Source: Taibaiella sp. KBW10 (lineage in GTDB: Bacteria > Bacteroidota > Bacteroidia > Chitinophagales > Chitinophagaceae). From it: a stretch of 34,574 bases of DNA. Shown here in pieces: positions 16,005 to 25,100 of the stretch. A model generated the notes under the pieces. The model did no database searches and had not been told where the DNA came from. It saw only the letters and a list, made by a program, of their open reading frames with translations. Position 1 is the stretch's first letter; each line of letters starts with the position of its first letter. The position numbers and the translations under genes are program-made. The stretch covers positions 495,644 to 530,217 of the forward strand of contig NZ_QAJI01000005.1 of NCBI RefSeq assembly GCF_003852495.1, given 5' to 3'.

Positions 16005-16727
16005 ATGAAGAAACTCTTTACTACCATAATCGGCTTGGCAGCAAGCGCTATGTCCTTTGCGCAAGTAAGTATTGGGGTAGAAGCAGGAGCCGCATACGGT
16101 TCTATGTCGCAATATATTAATGGCGCCAATCGCAATGCGACCGGGCAAGTCGGCTACAAAGCCGGGGTAAATGTAAACATTCCCTTGGGTAGTGATAGCC
16201 GTTTTCATATCCAGCCTGGTGTCTTATACCGTGGTTTGCAAGGTTCAGAAAGCAGTTATTACAAGCAATCAGCTACCGGAAGCGGTGCCCCTACTTATGA
16301 AAGTGATTTTAGGAAATATGTAATTAACCAAGTACAGGTTCCCGTGCTTTTTGTGTATAAAAGCGGCGATCCGGAATATGATCAAAACCATTTCTTTGTC
16401 GGTGTCGGACCATCGTTTTCTTACAATGTAGGCGGCCGTATACACCAGATCTATAAAAATGCATTGAATGGTAATGAAAGGACGCGTGATAATAACGATC
16501 CGATTGCGATAGGCAAAGGCAATTACAAAGATGTTGCACCGCTTAATATCGATGCAGCACTGATTTTAGGTTATGAATTCAAATCCGGATTCTATACTAA
16601 GGCCTATGGTCAATACGGATTGGTTAATATTCATCCAATGGCAGACAGCCGCAACCAATTCACCACATTTGAAGCCGGCATCAGCTTTGGCTTTTTCTTC
16701 AAAAAATTTCAAAAGTATAAGTACTAA
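16005..16727 (+). CDS. PorT-like outer-membrane beta-barrel protein
   Basis: The 240-residue protein has a signal peptide (MKKLFTTIIGLAASAMSFAQ) and then alternating, glycine- and aromatic-rich segments typical of a small 8-10 strand barrel. Examples are VSIGVEAGAAYGSM, GYKAGVNVNIPL, FHIQPGVLYRGLQGS, VQVPVLFVYKSGD, NHFFVGVGPSFSYNVGG, ALILGYEFKSGFYTKAYGQYGLVNI and a C-terminal FEAGISFGFFF. This is the PorT / outer-membrane-barrel group of Bacteroidota, which includes both the T9SS component PorT and many uncharacterised proteins. I cannot say that this is PorT itself. An in-frame ATG three codons earlier (15996) is possible. It has its own promoter and terminator, so it is a single-gene unit. 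Confidence 0.82.
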   Translation: MKKLFTTIIGLAASAMSFAQVSIGVEAGAAYGSMSQYINGANRNATGQVGYKAGVNVNIPLGSDSRFHIQPGVLYRGLQGSESSYYKQSATGSGAPTYESDFRKYVINQVQVPVLFVYKSGDPEYDQNHFFVGVGPSFSYNVGGRIHQIYKNALNGNERTRDNNDPIAIGKGNYKDVAPLNIDAALILGYEFKSGFYTKAYGQYGLVNIHPMADSRNQFTTFEAGISFGFFFKKFQKYKY

Positions 16728-16774
16728 TACTGTTTGATCCAACGTTCTGATAAAGTAATATATATCATATAATG

Positions 16775-16801
16775 AATAGACGCAATACTGCGTCTATTTT
16801 T
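16775..16801 (+). terminator. Terminator of the PorT-like gene
   Basis: A 10-bp stem AATAGACGCA/TGCGTCTATT (16775-16784 with 16789-16798) has loop ATAC and is followed by T residues. It lies 48 bases after the barrel gene stop and just before the uppS promoter box. Confidence 0.75.
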
Positions 16802-16802
16802 G

Positions 16803-16810
16803 TACCTTTG
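16803..16810 (+). promoter_or_regulatory. Possible uppS -7 box
   Basis: TACCTTTG matches TAnnTTTG and sits directly after the terminator of the preceding gene, 36 bases before the chosen uppS ATG. This supports the short form of uppS. No -33 TTG is evident. Confidence 0.5.
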
Positions 16811-16846
16811 CCAACTTATTTACAATTAAAATATTCTTTTTGTAGA

Positions 16847-17590
16847 ATGGACATAAAATCTGCAATACAACAGGCTGCATTACCCGAGCATATAGCGATT
16901 ATTATGGACGGTAATGGCAGATGGGCGAAAGAGAAGGGGGAGAGTCGTATTGTAGGGCATTATGAAGGTGTGGTGTCTGTGCGGGATATTGTAGAAGGTT
17001 GTGGCGAAATCGGGATCAAATACCTGACTTTATACGCATTTTCTACCGAAAACTGGAGCAGGCCCAAAGCAGAAGTGGATGCCCTTATGGAGTTAATGGT
17101 GAGCACGATCAGAAAAGAGGCAGAACATTTGAAAAAAAATAATGTGCGTTTAAAACTGATCGGAAACATTACAGACCTGCCGGAAATATGCCAGAAAGAA
17201 ATGCAGGAAGGCATGGACATTACGGAAGGATGTACCGGTCTTACCCTGATCCTGGCCTTAAGTTATAGTGCCAGATGGGAGATTGTAGCAGCGGCAAAGA
17301 AAATAGCGAAAGATGTGCTGAACGGTACCATAACCGAAGAAGAGATTAATGACGCCTATTTCGGGAAGTGCCTGACAACAGCAGCTTTTCCTGATCCGGA
17401 ATTATTAATCAGGACCAGTGGAGAGCATCGCATCAGCAATTTTTTATTATATCAGATTGCGTATAGCGAATTGTTTTTTACCGATGTGCATTGGCCGGCA
17501 TTTAGAAAAAAAGATCTGTATGAAGCCATTTTGAATTATCAGCAAAGAGAGCGGCGATTCGGAATGACAAGCGAACAAGTAAAACCATAA
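16847..17590 (+). CDS. uppS: Isoprenyl transferase (undecaprenyl diphosphate synthase)
   Basis: UppS condenses isopentenyl diphosphate onto farnesyl diphosphate in cis to make the C55 carrier for peptidoglycan, O-antigen and other glycans. The 247-residue protein shows the family motifs in order: HIAIIMDGNGRWA with catalytic Asp near residue 21, YLTLYAFSTENWSRP, LSYSARWEI, DPELLIRTSGEHRISNFLLYQIAYSELFF, and the C-terminal RERRFG. The ATG at 16847 (MDIKSAIQQA) is preferred. The longer frame from 16772 would begin inside the upstream terminator hairpin. bamA follows after 56 bases on the same strand, as in many Bacteroidota, so the two are probably one operon. Confidence 0.96.
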   Translation: MDIKSAIQQAALPEHIAIIMDGNGRWAKEKGESRIVGHYEGVVSVRDIVEGCGEIGIKYLTLYAFSTENWSRPKAEVDALMELMVSTIRKEAEHLKKNNVRLKLIGNITDLPEICQKEMQEGMDITEGCTGLTLILALSYSARWEIVAAAKKIAKDVLNGTITEEEINDAYFGKCLTTAAFPDPELLIRTSGEHRISNFLLYQIAYSELFFTDVHWPAFRKKDLYEAILNYQQRERRFGMTSEQVKP

Positions 17591-17646
17591 TACCAATAAT
17601 TATTCTACGCTTTTTGCGTTTAACAATAAAATATAAAACCATTTTA

Positions 17647-20379
17647 ATGGATCTTAAATATATAAGAAGTGTAGCAATCCTGACCTGTGCGGCTGCTACC
17701 TTTGCTATTACCTCTGCGGATGCTCAACATTTGAGTGATCCGGCAAATAGTAATACCCATGCCCGGGAAGTGAACTTCGGAGAAGCGATCGTGGAAGGGG
17801 AGTTTCAGATTGCTGAGGTAACCATTTCCGGAGTGAAATATGCCGATTCTGCTACTGTTTTAGATGTTTCGGGATTAACGAAAGGCCAGTACGTGAAGCT
17901 TCCTTATGATGGTGAGATTGCCAAAGCCATTAGAGTGCTGTGGAATCAGGGGATGTTTTCTAAAGTAGATATCCTGATTACGAAGATTGAAGGGAATAAA
18001 ATATATTTAAACATACAATTAGAAGAGCGTCCGCGGTTAACCACGTTTAAATTTACGGGATTAAACGGGTCTCAGGCTACGGAACTAAAGGATAAAATTG
18101 GCTTGGTATCAAATAAAATGATCACCAACGCCATGAAAAAAGAGATTGAATCAAGAACCAAGTTATACCTGATGGATAAAGGTTATCGCAATGCTTCTGT
18201 AAGCATTATCGAAACCCTGGATCCAAAAGTCGTTAATGGCGCCTCACTCCTGATCAATGTAGATAAAGGAAGTAAAGTAAAAATCAATAATATCAACTTT
18301 GTAGGCAATGAATCTTTCTATGCGTCTAAATTAAAGAGAAGCATGAAGGGCACCAAAGAAATGGCGCGTATTTCCTTTTATCCTGCAGACAAATTTACCG
18401 TATACCCTAAGCCTGAACGTAGCTTTAGTAAATACATGGGCCAGTCCGGGCCATTGTCCTTAAGCAAAACCCTGGATGCCCTGAATCCGTATTTCAGGTA
18501 TGGCATCATGTCTAGTTCAAAATACGACGAGAAAAAATACGAGGAAGACAAGAGCGGAGTGATCAGTATGTATAATACCTCCGGTTTCCGCGATGCACAA
18601 ATTGTAAAAGACACCGTATATAATGTAGAGAACGGCAACATTAATATAGATATTAAAGTTGACGAGGGGCATAAATACTATTTCGGAGATATAAACTGGA
18701 AAGGAAATACAAAACACAGTGATTCTTTGCTGACCCAATTATTAGGGATTAAGCGTGGAGATATTTATAATAAAGATTTATTGAATGCCAAGATCGCAGG
18801 TCGTGCGACGATGGAAGGTGGTGTGGATGTAGGTAGTATTTACCTGAATAATGGATATTTGGGTTATAGAGCAGAAGCCGTAGAGAAATCGATCAGAAAA
18901 GATACGATCGACTTTGATATTATGGTGAATGAAGGACCGCAGTTCCGGATTAAGAATATTAATATCATCGGTAATGATCGGACCAACGACTATGTGTTGC
19001 GTAGAGAATTGGAATCTATGCCGGGTGACATTTACAACCAATCTAACCTGATCAGCTCTATCCGCAGGGTGTCTGCTTTAGGTTATATTGATGCAACAAA
19101 GGTTAATCCGCAGCCTAAACCGAATATGCAGGATAAGACGGTAGATATCGACTTTAATATTGCCGAAAAATCTTCCGATCAATTAGAATTATCTGCCGGT
19201 TATGGTGGTGGGATTGGTTTTACGGGAACGGCCGGTATTACCTTTAACAACTTCTCTTTGAAAAACCTGTTCAAAACAAAGAACTGGGATCCATTGCCTA
19301 TGGGTGACGGACAGCGCTTGTCTTTCCGTTATCAGTCCAGTGGTTTGTGGTATAACTCTTTATCCTTCTCCTTCACAGAGCCATGGTTAGGAGGTAAAAA
19401 ACCAATTGCCTTGAGTGTAAGTGCGAGTTATGGTCGTTATGCCTTGAACGATCAGGGATACAGTAATGGTCGTCCTATTGCCTCTCCTTATGATAAATAT
19501 ATTCGTAATATAGGTGGTGGTATTACTTTAAGCCGACGCCTTACCTGGCCGGATAATAACTTTATCTTCTCTATTGGGGTAGATTATATGAACTTTAAAT
19601 TAAAAGATTATCCTTTATTGCCATCGGAAATGCCGGAGTACAGAAATGGTTATTCTAACAACCTGGCTTTAAAATTAACGCTTGCAAGAAGTACGGTGGA
19701 CCAACCAATTTATCCACGTTCGGGATCGAATGTTGTCTTAAGCCTGTCGTTTACGCCTCCTATTTCTGCCTTTAGCGACAATGATTACAGCACCATGACT
19801 GCCAGAGAGAAATATAACTGGGTAGAATACCATAAATATAAATTTACCTCAGACTGGTATCAGCGTATTACCGGTAACCTGGTCTTGAAATTGAGCACTA
19901 AATTCGGTTTCTTAGGGTATTATAATAAAAACTTAGGGTTCTCTCCTTTCGAGCGTTTCCAGGTTGGTGGTGATGGTCTTTCCGGATTTAACTATTTTGT
20001 AGGTAGAGATATCGTAGCCCACAGAGGGTATGATGTATACAGCAGTTTTGACGGTACCAGTACCGTGACTAACAGTTATACCATTTTTAATAAATACACG
20101 GCAGAGGTAAGGTATCCTTTCTCTTTAGATCCTAATGCGACCATCTTTGGTTTGGCATTCTTTGAAGCCGCCAATGGATATAATAGCCTTAAAGATTACA
20201 ACCCATTACAGTTGAAACGTTCTGTGGGTCTTGGTTTAAGGGTGTATTTGCCAATGTTTGGTTTATTGGGTCTGGATTATGGTATCGGTATCGATAACCT
20301 TACCGATGTAAACGGTAATAAAGTAAAATTAGGTTCCGCAGCGAAGTTCACCTTCATGCTGGGTCAGGAGCCACAATAA
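17647..20379 (+). CDS. bamA: Outer-membrane protein assembly factor BamA
   Basis: BamA is the central barrel of the BAM complex, which folds proteins into the outer membrane. The 910-residue protein begins with a signal peptide (MDLKYIRSVAILTCAAATFAITSADAQ, ATG at 17647). It continues with a series of POTRA domains, recognisable at IAEVTISGVKYADSATVLDVSGL, TTFKFTGLNGSQATELKDKIGL, VKINNINFVGNESF, YYFGDINWKGNTKHSD and FRIKNINIIGNDRTND. It ends in a 16-strand barrel (from about residue 500) with GGGIGFTGTAGITFNN and a VRGF-like loop motif as VAHRGYDVYSSF. One POTRA holds an insert of about 70 residues around FTVYPKPERSFSKYMGQSGP, a feature I associate with Bacteroidota BamA. uppS lies directly upstream; a strong hairpin terminator follows at 20405. 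Confidence 0.95.
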   Translation: MDLKYIRSVAILTCAAATFAITSADAQHLSDPANSNTHAREVNFGEAIVEGEFQIAEVTISGVKYADSATVLDVSGLTKGQYVKLPYDGEIAKAIRVLWNQGMFSKVDILITKIEGNKIYLNIQLEERPRLTTFKFTGLNGSQATELKDKIGLVSNKMITNAMKKEIESRTKLYLMDKGYRNASVSIIETLDPKVVNGASLLINVDKGSKVKINNINFVGNESFYASKLKRSMKGTKEMARISFYPADKFTVYPKPERSFSKYMGQSGPLSLSKTLDALNPYFRYGIMSSSKYDEKKYEEDKSGVISMYNTSGFRDAQIVKDTVYNVENGNINIDIKVDEGHKYYFGDINWKGNTKHSDSLLTQLLGIKRGDIYNKDLLNAKIAGRATMEGGVDVGSIYLNNGYLGYRAEAVEKSIRKDTIDFDIMVNEGPQFRIKNINIIGNDRTNDYVLRRELESMPGDIYNQSNLISSIRRVSALGYIDATKVNPQPKPNMQDKTVDIDFNIAEKSSDQLELSAGYGGGIGFTGTAGITFNNFSLKNLFKTKNWDPLPMGDGQRLSFRYQSSGLWYNSLSFSFTEPWLGGKKPIALSVSASYGRYALNDQGYSNGRPIASPYDKYIRNIGGGITLSRRLTWPDNNFIFSIGVDYMNFKLKDYPLLPSEMPEYRNGYSNNLALKLTLARSTVDQPIYPRSGSNVVLSLSFTPPISAFSDNDYSTMTAREKYNWVEYHKYKFTSDWYQRITGNLVLKLSTKFGFLGYYNKNLGFSPFERFQVGGDGLSGFNYFVGRDIVAHRGYDVYSSFDGTSTVTNSYTIFNKYTAEVRYPFSLDPNATIFGLAFFEAANGYNSLKDYNPLQLKRSVGLGLRVYLPMFGLLGLDYGIGIDNLTDVNGNKVKLGSAAKFTFMLGQEPQ

Positions 20380-20404
20380 GAAATATACTCTGGTTACATT
20401 ATAC

Positions 20405-20439
20405 AATAGCTATTGCAAGTCTTTGCAATAGCTATTTTT
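20405..20439 (+). terminator. Terminator of bamA
   Basis: A perfect 14-bp stem (20405-20418 with 20423-20436, AATAGCTATTGCAA) has a 4-nt loop and is followed by T residues, 25 bases after the bamA stop codon. Confidence 0.85.
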
Positions 20440-20470
20440 GTTAAAGCCCTTTTTATTGCGGCAATAGCCT

Positions 20471-20478
20471 TAAATTTG
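20471..20478 (+). promoter_or_regulatory. Possible -7 box of the beta-lactamase gene
   Basis: TAAATTTG matches TAnnTTTG, 22 bases upstream of the ATG at 20501 and after the bamA terminator. The nearest TTG (20456-20458) is only 12 bases away, closer than usual for a -33 element. Confidence 0.45.
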
Positions 20479-20500
20479 CATTTCTTTAAAATGAATCTCT

Positions 20501-21415
20501 ATGATTTTGCGTAAAATAGCGGTAATGTTTACCGGAATAGGACTGGTATTGGGTTTGGGTGCTTGCTCCGATGTGAGGATTAATGATCATGAAGAATGGA
20601 AGCCCGTCTTTGATAAATATCAGATCACGAATGCTTGTTTTGAATACTATGATAATAATAAGGAAGAAGCCAACTTTTACAATAAGCTGCGTTGCTCCGA
20701 GCGCATGAGCCCCGCCTCTACCTTCAAAATCTTTAACTCGCTTGTGGCGCTGGAAACCGGGGTTGCCCTGGATGAGCAAATGCTGATCAAGTTTGACGGG
20801 AAAACAAAGTTCTACCGCAACGGAAAATTACTCAAACAAGGAGAGGATACTACCGGTGCATTTACCATGCCGGAGTGGAATAAAGACCTGACGATGACCC
20901 AGGCGTTTAAAGTCAGCGCCGTTCCTTATTATCAGGAACTGGCACGTCGCATAGGCATCAAGGAAATGCAGCATTTTCTGGATACCGTACAGTACGGTAA
21001 TATGAATATCGGTGGTGTAATTGATGAGTTCTGGTTAAACGACAGTCTGAAGATCACACCCGATGAGCAAGTTGGATTTATGAAACGTTTATACCATGAT
21101 GAGCTACCGTTCTCTCCCCGTTCTCAACGTATTGTAAAAGGGATGATGCTGCAGGAAACAGATGGAGACTACCGTTTGTACTATAAAACCGGATGGAGTT
21201 CACAACCGGGTAGAGAAGATATAATCTGGGTAGTCGGTTACGCAGAAACAGTACACCGTTTAAAGAATCCAAAGACCAATCAGATCCAGGCGATACCGCA
21301 CCCTTACTTTTTTGCTTTGAACTACAGCATTCCTAAAAATGCGCAGAACGTAGTAGAAACGAGGAAAAAATTGTTGCATGACCTGTTAACGGAAGTCGGC
21401 ATACACAAATACTAA
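20501..21415 (+). CDS. Class D (OXA-type) beta-lactamase, lipoprotein
   Basis: This serine beta-lactamase or related penicillin-recognising protein is predicted to be anchored by lipid. The signal ends in a canonical lipobox LGAC with Cys22. All class D motifs are present in order: PASTFK (active-site Ser73, Lys76, the lysine normally carboxylated), SAV (139-141), YGN (165-167), the class D stretch FWLNDSLKITPDEQVGFMKRLY (177-198), and KTGW (229-232) followed by IIWVVGY. The length of 304 residues is slightly longer than typical OXA enzymes (about 260-275), mostly at the N-terminus (lipoprotein leader and linker). It is a single gene with its own terminator and no mobile element beside it, so it looks like an intrinsic chromosomal gene. 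The spectrum cannot be read from sequence; a role in sensing or cell-wall metabolism is an alternative. Confidence 0.92.
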   Translation: MILRKIAVMFTGIGLVLGLGACSDVRINDHEEWKPVFDKYQITNACFEYYDNNKEEANFYNKLRCSERMSPASTFKIFNSLVALETGVALDEQMLIKFDGKTKFYRNGKLLKQGEDTTGAFTMPEWNKDLTMTQAFKVSAVPYYQELARRIGIKEMQHFLDTVQYGNMNIGGVIDEFWLNDSLKITPDEQVGFMKRLYHDELPFSPRSQRIVKGMMLQETDGDYRLYYKTGWSSQPGREDIIWVVGYAETVHRLKNPKTNQIQAIPHPYFFALNYSIPKNAQNVVETRKKLLHDLLTEVGIHKY

Positions 21416-21424
21416 GTAAAAACG

Positions 21425-21475
21425 TATATAAAAAGTGTTGCGCGCCGCTATGCGGCGCGCAACACTTTTTATATA
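21425..21475. terminator. Bidirectional terminator between the beta-lactamase gene and msrB
   Basis: A perfect 24-bp stem (21425-21448 with 21452-21475) has a TAT loop, a GC-rich centre and A/T outer tracts on both sides. It lies between two converging genes, 10 bases after one stop and 8 bases after the other. Positions 21437-21463 are identical to 30059-30085. Confidence 0.92.
21437..21463. repeat. 27-nt shared palindromic core, copy 1
   Basis: The interrupted palindrome GTTGCGCGCCGC-TAT-GCGGCGCGCAAC forms the heart of the terminator here. It occurs again, base for base, at 30059-30085. Confidence 0.9.
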
Positions 21476-21482
21476 GATAGTC

Positions 21483-21992
21483 TTATTCTGGTTCGAAATC
21501 CAGGCTTACGGCATTCATACAGTAACGTTTGCCCGTTGGTTCCGGGCCATCATCGAAGATATGGCCTAAATGACTGTCACACCGGGCGCAGAGCACCTCA
21601 ATGCGGTGCATCCCGTAAGTATTGTCTTCCTTATAGATCATATTGTCCTTGCGTAAGGGTTCAAAGAAACTGGGCCAGCCACACATACTGGTAAACTTGG
21701 CCGTGCTTTTAAATAAGGCATTCCCGCAAACCGCACAAAAATAGCTGCCCCTCGTTTCATCTTTCCATAAATTACCGGTAAAAGAAGCTTCGGTAGCAGC
21801 TTGCCTTGCAACCGCATAAAGGTTTGCCGGAAGTATTTTTTTCCATTCTTCGTCAGAGACATGCAATTTTGCTGTATCCGTTCTGGAATAATAAGGATTT
21901 TGGGACATGGAACTGTTTTTTTGAGCGTTGGAGCGACAAGACAGGCCAACTATAAACAGAAGGATGATCCCTATAAAATTAACCTTGCGCAT
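21483..21992 (-). CDS. msrB: Peptide-methionine (R)-S-oxide reductase, exported
   Basis: MsrB reduces the R form of methionine sulfoxide in proteins. The 169-residue protein contains both zinc-binding CxxC pairs (Cys86/89 in YFCAVCGN and Cys135/138 in LCARCDSHLGH), the CGWPSF motif (Cys104), and the catalytic Cys158 in GKRYCMNAVSLDFEP. The N-terminus is a signal sequence (MRKVNFIGIILLFIVGLSCRSNAQ). It could be a lipoprotein at Cys19 or be cut after NA, so it probably repairs envelope proteins. The ATG at 21992 is chosen over an in-frame GTG one codon upstream. It is divergent from dnaE and converges on the beta-lactamase gene across a shared terminator. No msrA or electron-donor gene is adjacent. 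Confidence 0.94.
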   Translation of the reverse strand: MRKVNFIGIILLFIVGLSCRSNAQKNSSMSQNPYYSRTDTAKLHVSDEEWKKILPANLYAVARQAATEASFTGNLWKDETRGSYFCAVCGNALFKSTAKFTSMCGWPSFFEPLRKDNMIYKEDNTYGMHRIEVLCARCDSHLGHIFDDGPEPTGKRYCMNAVSLDFEPE

Positions 21993-22028
21993 CACGTTGC
22001 ATTTGAAAGATAAATGTACTGCAAATAC

Positions 22029-22041
22029 CGTTTAGTAAACG
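22029..22041. repeat. 13-nt inverted repeat upstream of msrB
   Basis: CGTTTAGTAAACG is a perfect inverted repeat around a central G, 37 bases upstream of the msrB start in the msrB/dnaE divergent region. It may be an operator; no direct evidence. Confidence 0.3.
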
Positions 22042-22174
22042 TTAATTTCCGGTGGATGCGGATGTAAATATGATAGAAATCACAGGACAGACCCTCTTAT
22101 TGTGCATAAAAATCCGGCTACAAACGGCACAAAATTTGTTACTTTGTATGACCTGAAATTTTACTTTTTTATCA

Positions 22175-25100
22175 ATGCAATTTTCTCATTTACATAATCA
22201 TACCCAATTTTCTTTACTTGATGGGGCCTCCAATATAGGGAAGCTCTATAAAAAGGCGCAAAACGACAAAATGCCTGCTGTTGCGATTACCGATCATGGT
22301 AATATGTATGGGGTATTCCAGTTTGTGTCTGAAGCCTGGAAAAATACAAAAGTAGTGGGTACCGATGATCAGGGAAATGAGATCAAAGAGCCTATTGTAA
22401 AACCCATAGTCGGTTGCGAATTTTATTTAGTCGCTGACCGGCATAAGAATAAGTTTACCAGGGAAGAAGGAAGAGACAAAAGATACCACCAACTCTTTTT
22501 GGCGAAAAATGAAAAAGGATATCAGAACCTCACCAAACTGTGCTCTCTGGGCTTTATGGAAGGGATGTATGGTAAATATCCCCGTATTGATAAAGAGCTG
22601 GTTTTAAAATACCATGAAGGCCTTATTGCCACGACCTGCTGTATTGGAGCTGAAGTGCCACAAGCAATCTTATATAAAAGCGAAGCCGAAGCAGAAACAC
22701 TGTTCAAGTGGTGGCTGGATTTATTTGGAGAGGACTATTATGTAGAACTGCAACGCCATGATATGGCAGAGCAGGTGAAGGTGAATGAAGTGCTGATGCG
22801 TTTTGCAAAGAAATATAATGTTCCGGTTATCGCATCCAATGACTCGCACTATGTAGAGCAGGAGGATTATAACGCCCATGATATTTTGTTGTGTATCAAT
22901 ACCGGCGAAAAGCAAGCCACGCCTACGAATAAAGAATTTTCCGACGACGGGGAGTCCAGAAAAGGAACCCGTTTTGCCTTTTGGAATGATCAGTTCTATT
23001 TTAAGAATACACAGGAAATGTCTACGCTCTTTTCCGATATTCCGGAAGCGCTGGACAATACGCAAATGATTGTAGATAAGATTAAGCCGCTGCAACTGAA
23101 GCGAGATATCTTACTACCACACTTTAAAGTACCTGACGAGTTTAATAACGATCAGGATGCATTCCTGATGCACCTGACCTGGAAAGGGGCGCATGAGCGC
23201 TATCAGGAGATTACGCCCGATATTGAAGAGCGGATCAATTTTGAATTATTCACCATCCGTACCATGGGTTTTGCCGGTTACTTCCTCATCGTATCTGACT
23301 TTATCAAGGCAGGTAGAGACCTTGGGGTTTTTATCGGTCCGGGAAGGGGTTCTGCGGCGGGTTCTGCAGTGGCTTATTGTATTGGCATTACCAATATAGA
23401 CCCGATCAAGTATAATTTGCTATTCGAGCGTTTTTTGAATCCGGATCGTAAGTCGATGCCCGATATTGATACCGATTTCGATGATGAAGGCAGGCAGAAG
23501 GTGATTGATTATGTGGTGGACAAATACGGTAGAAACCAGGTAGCTCATATTGTGACTTATGGTACCATGGCGGCGAAAATGAGTATTAAAGATGTGGCGC
23601 GGGTTCTGGACTATCCTTTGCAGGATTCCAATGCCCTGGCCAAACTGGTGCCGGATAAACCGGGTACCAAATTAAGCCGTGTATTACATGCACCCATTAC
23701 GACTAAAGAAGCAAAGAACGGTGAAAAGTCTTTAGATGAGAAAGAAGGCTATGGCCCGGAGGATATAGAGAATATTTTAAAAATACGTGAATTTTATAAG
23801 GGTACTGATGAAGCCTCAAGGGTACTGCATGAAGCAGAAAAGCTGGAAGGTTCCGTACGCAACACCGGTATTCACGCGGCTGGGATCATCATTGCACCAA
23901 AGGATCTGTCTGATCTGATTCCGGTATGTACCGCGAAAGATGTAAAGTTATTGATCACCCAATATGAAGGAAAGATTATTGAAGATGCCGGCGTAATTAA
24001 AATGGACTTTTTGGGCTTAAAGACCTTGTCCATTATTAAAGATGCCCTGGCGTTGATCAAGATGAATTATAATCTTGACATCGATATTGATACCATCCCC
24101 TTAGATGATGAAGAGACGTATAAGCTTTATCAGAGAGGAGATACAAATGCTACTTTCCAGTTTGAGAGTCCGGGCATGCAGAAGCACCTTATCAATCTGA
24201 AACCCGATAAGTTTGCCGATTTGATTGCAATGAATGCCCTGTATCGCCCTGGTCCTTTACAATATATCCCCAATTTTATTAAGCGTAAGCATGGAGAAGA
24301 AGCCATTTCTTATGACTTACCGGAAATGGAAGAATTTCTTGCGGAGACCTACGGGATTTCGGTGTATCAGGAACAGGTGATGTTGCTGTCGCAGAAACTT
24401 GGAGGCTTCTCTAAGGGAGATGCGGATGTACTGCGTAAGGCAATGGGTAAAAAAGACCGTTATACGCTGGATAAGATGAAGGGTAAGTTTATCGACGGGG
24501 CCATTGCAAAAGGCCTGGCTGCTGATAAGCTGGATAAGGTCTGGACAGACTGGGAGGCATTCGCTCAGTATGCCTTTAATAAGTCGCACTCTACCTGTTA
24601 TGCTTTTGTGGCCTTTCAGACTGCTTATCTTAAAGCGCATTACCCTAGTGAGTATATGGCGGCAGTGATGAACAATGCCAACAGTATTGAGAAGATTACC
24701 TTCTTTATGGAGGAATGCCAGCGTATGGGCCTGAATGTATTGGGTCCTGATGTGAACGAATCCCTGAACGGATTCTCGGTAAACAAAGAAGGGGTGATCC
24801 GTTTTGGATTAGGTGCCTTGAAAGGCGTTGGAGAAGCGGCAGTGGTTGATATTATTGAAGAGCGTACCAAAGGGGGGCCTTTTGAGTCTATTTTTAACCT
24901 CATAACCCGGGTCAATCAACGTACCGTAAATAAAAAATCTTTGGAGAGCCTGGCTTATGGCGGTGGTTTTGATAGTTTTAGCAATATGCACCGTGCTCAG
25001 TACTTCCATACGCTTATGGATGGGGAAACCTTCCTGTCTAAGATTATCCGTTTCGGGCAGCAGGTACAGGCCGAGGCCTCTATGAGCGTGAGCAGCCTTT

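Noticed and set aside
16772-16846. 25-codon N-terminal extension of uppS
   Set aside because: It begins inside the terminator hairpin of the preceding gene, and a promoter box follows at 16803-16810.
20491-20514. Seven-codon frame (MNLYDFA) overlapping the beta-lactamase start, considered as a leader peptide
   Set aside because: No attenuator hairpin follows it, and a short frame of this size is expected by chance.
20501-21415. Acquired resistance gene on a mobile element
   Set aside because: No transposase, integron site or flanking repeats; base composition looks like the neighbours, and its promoter and terminator types match the genome.
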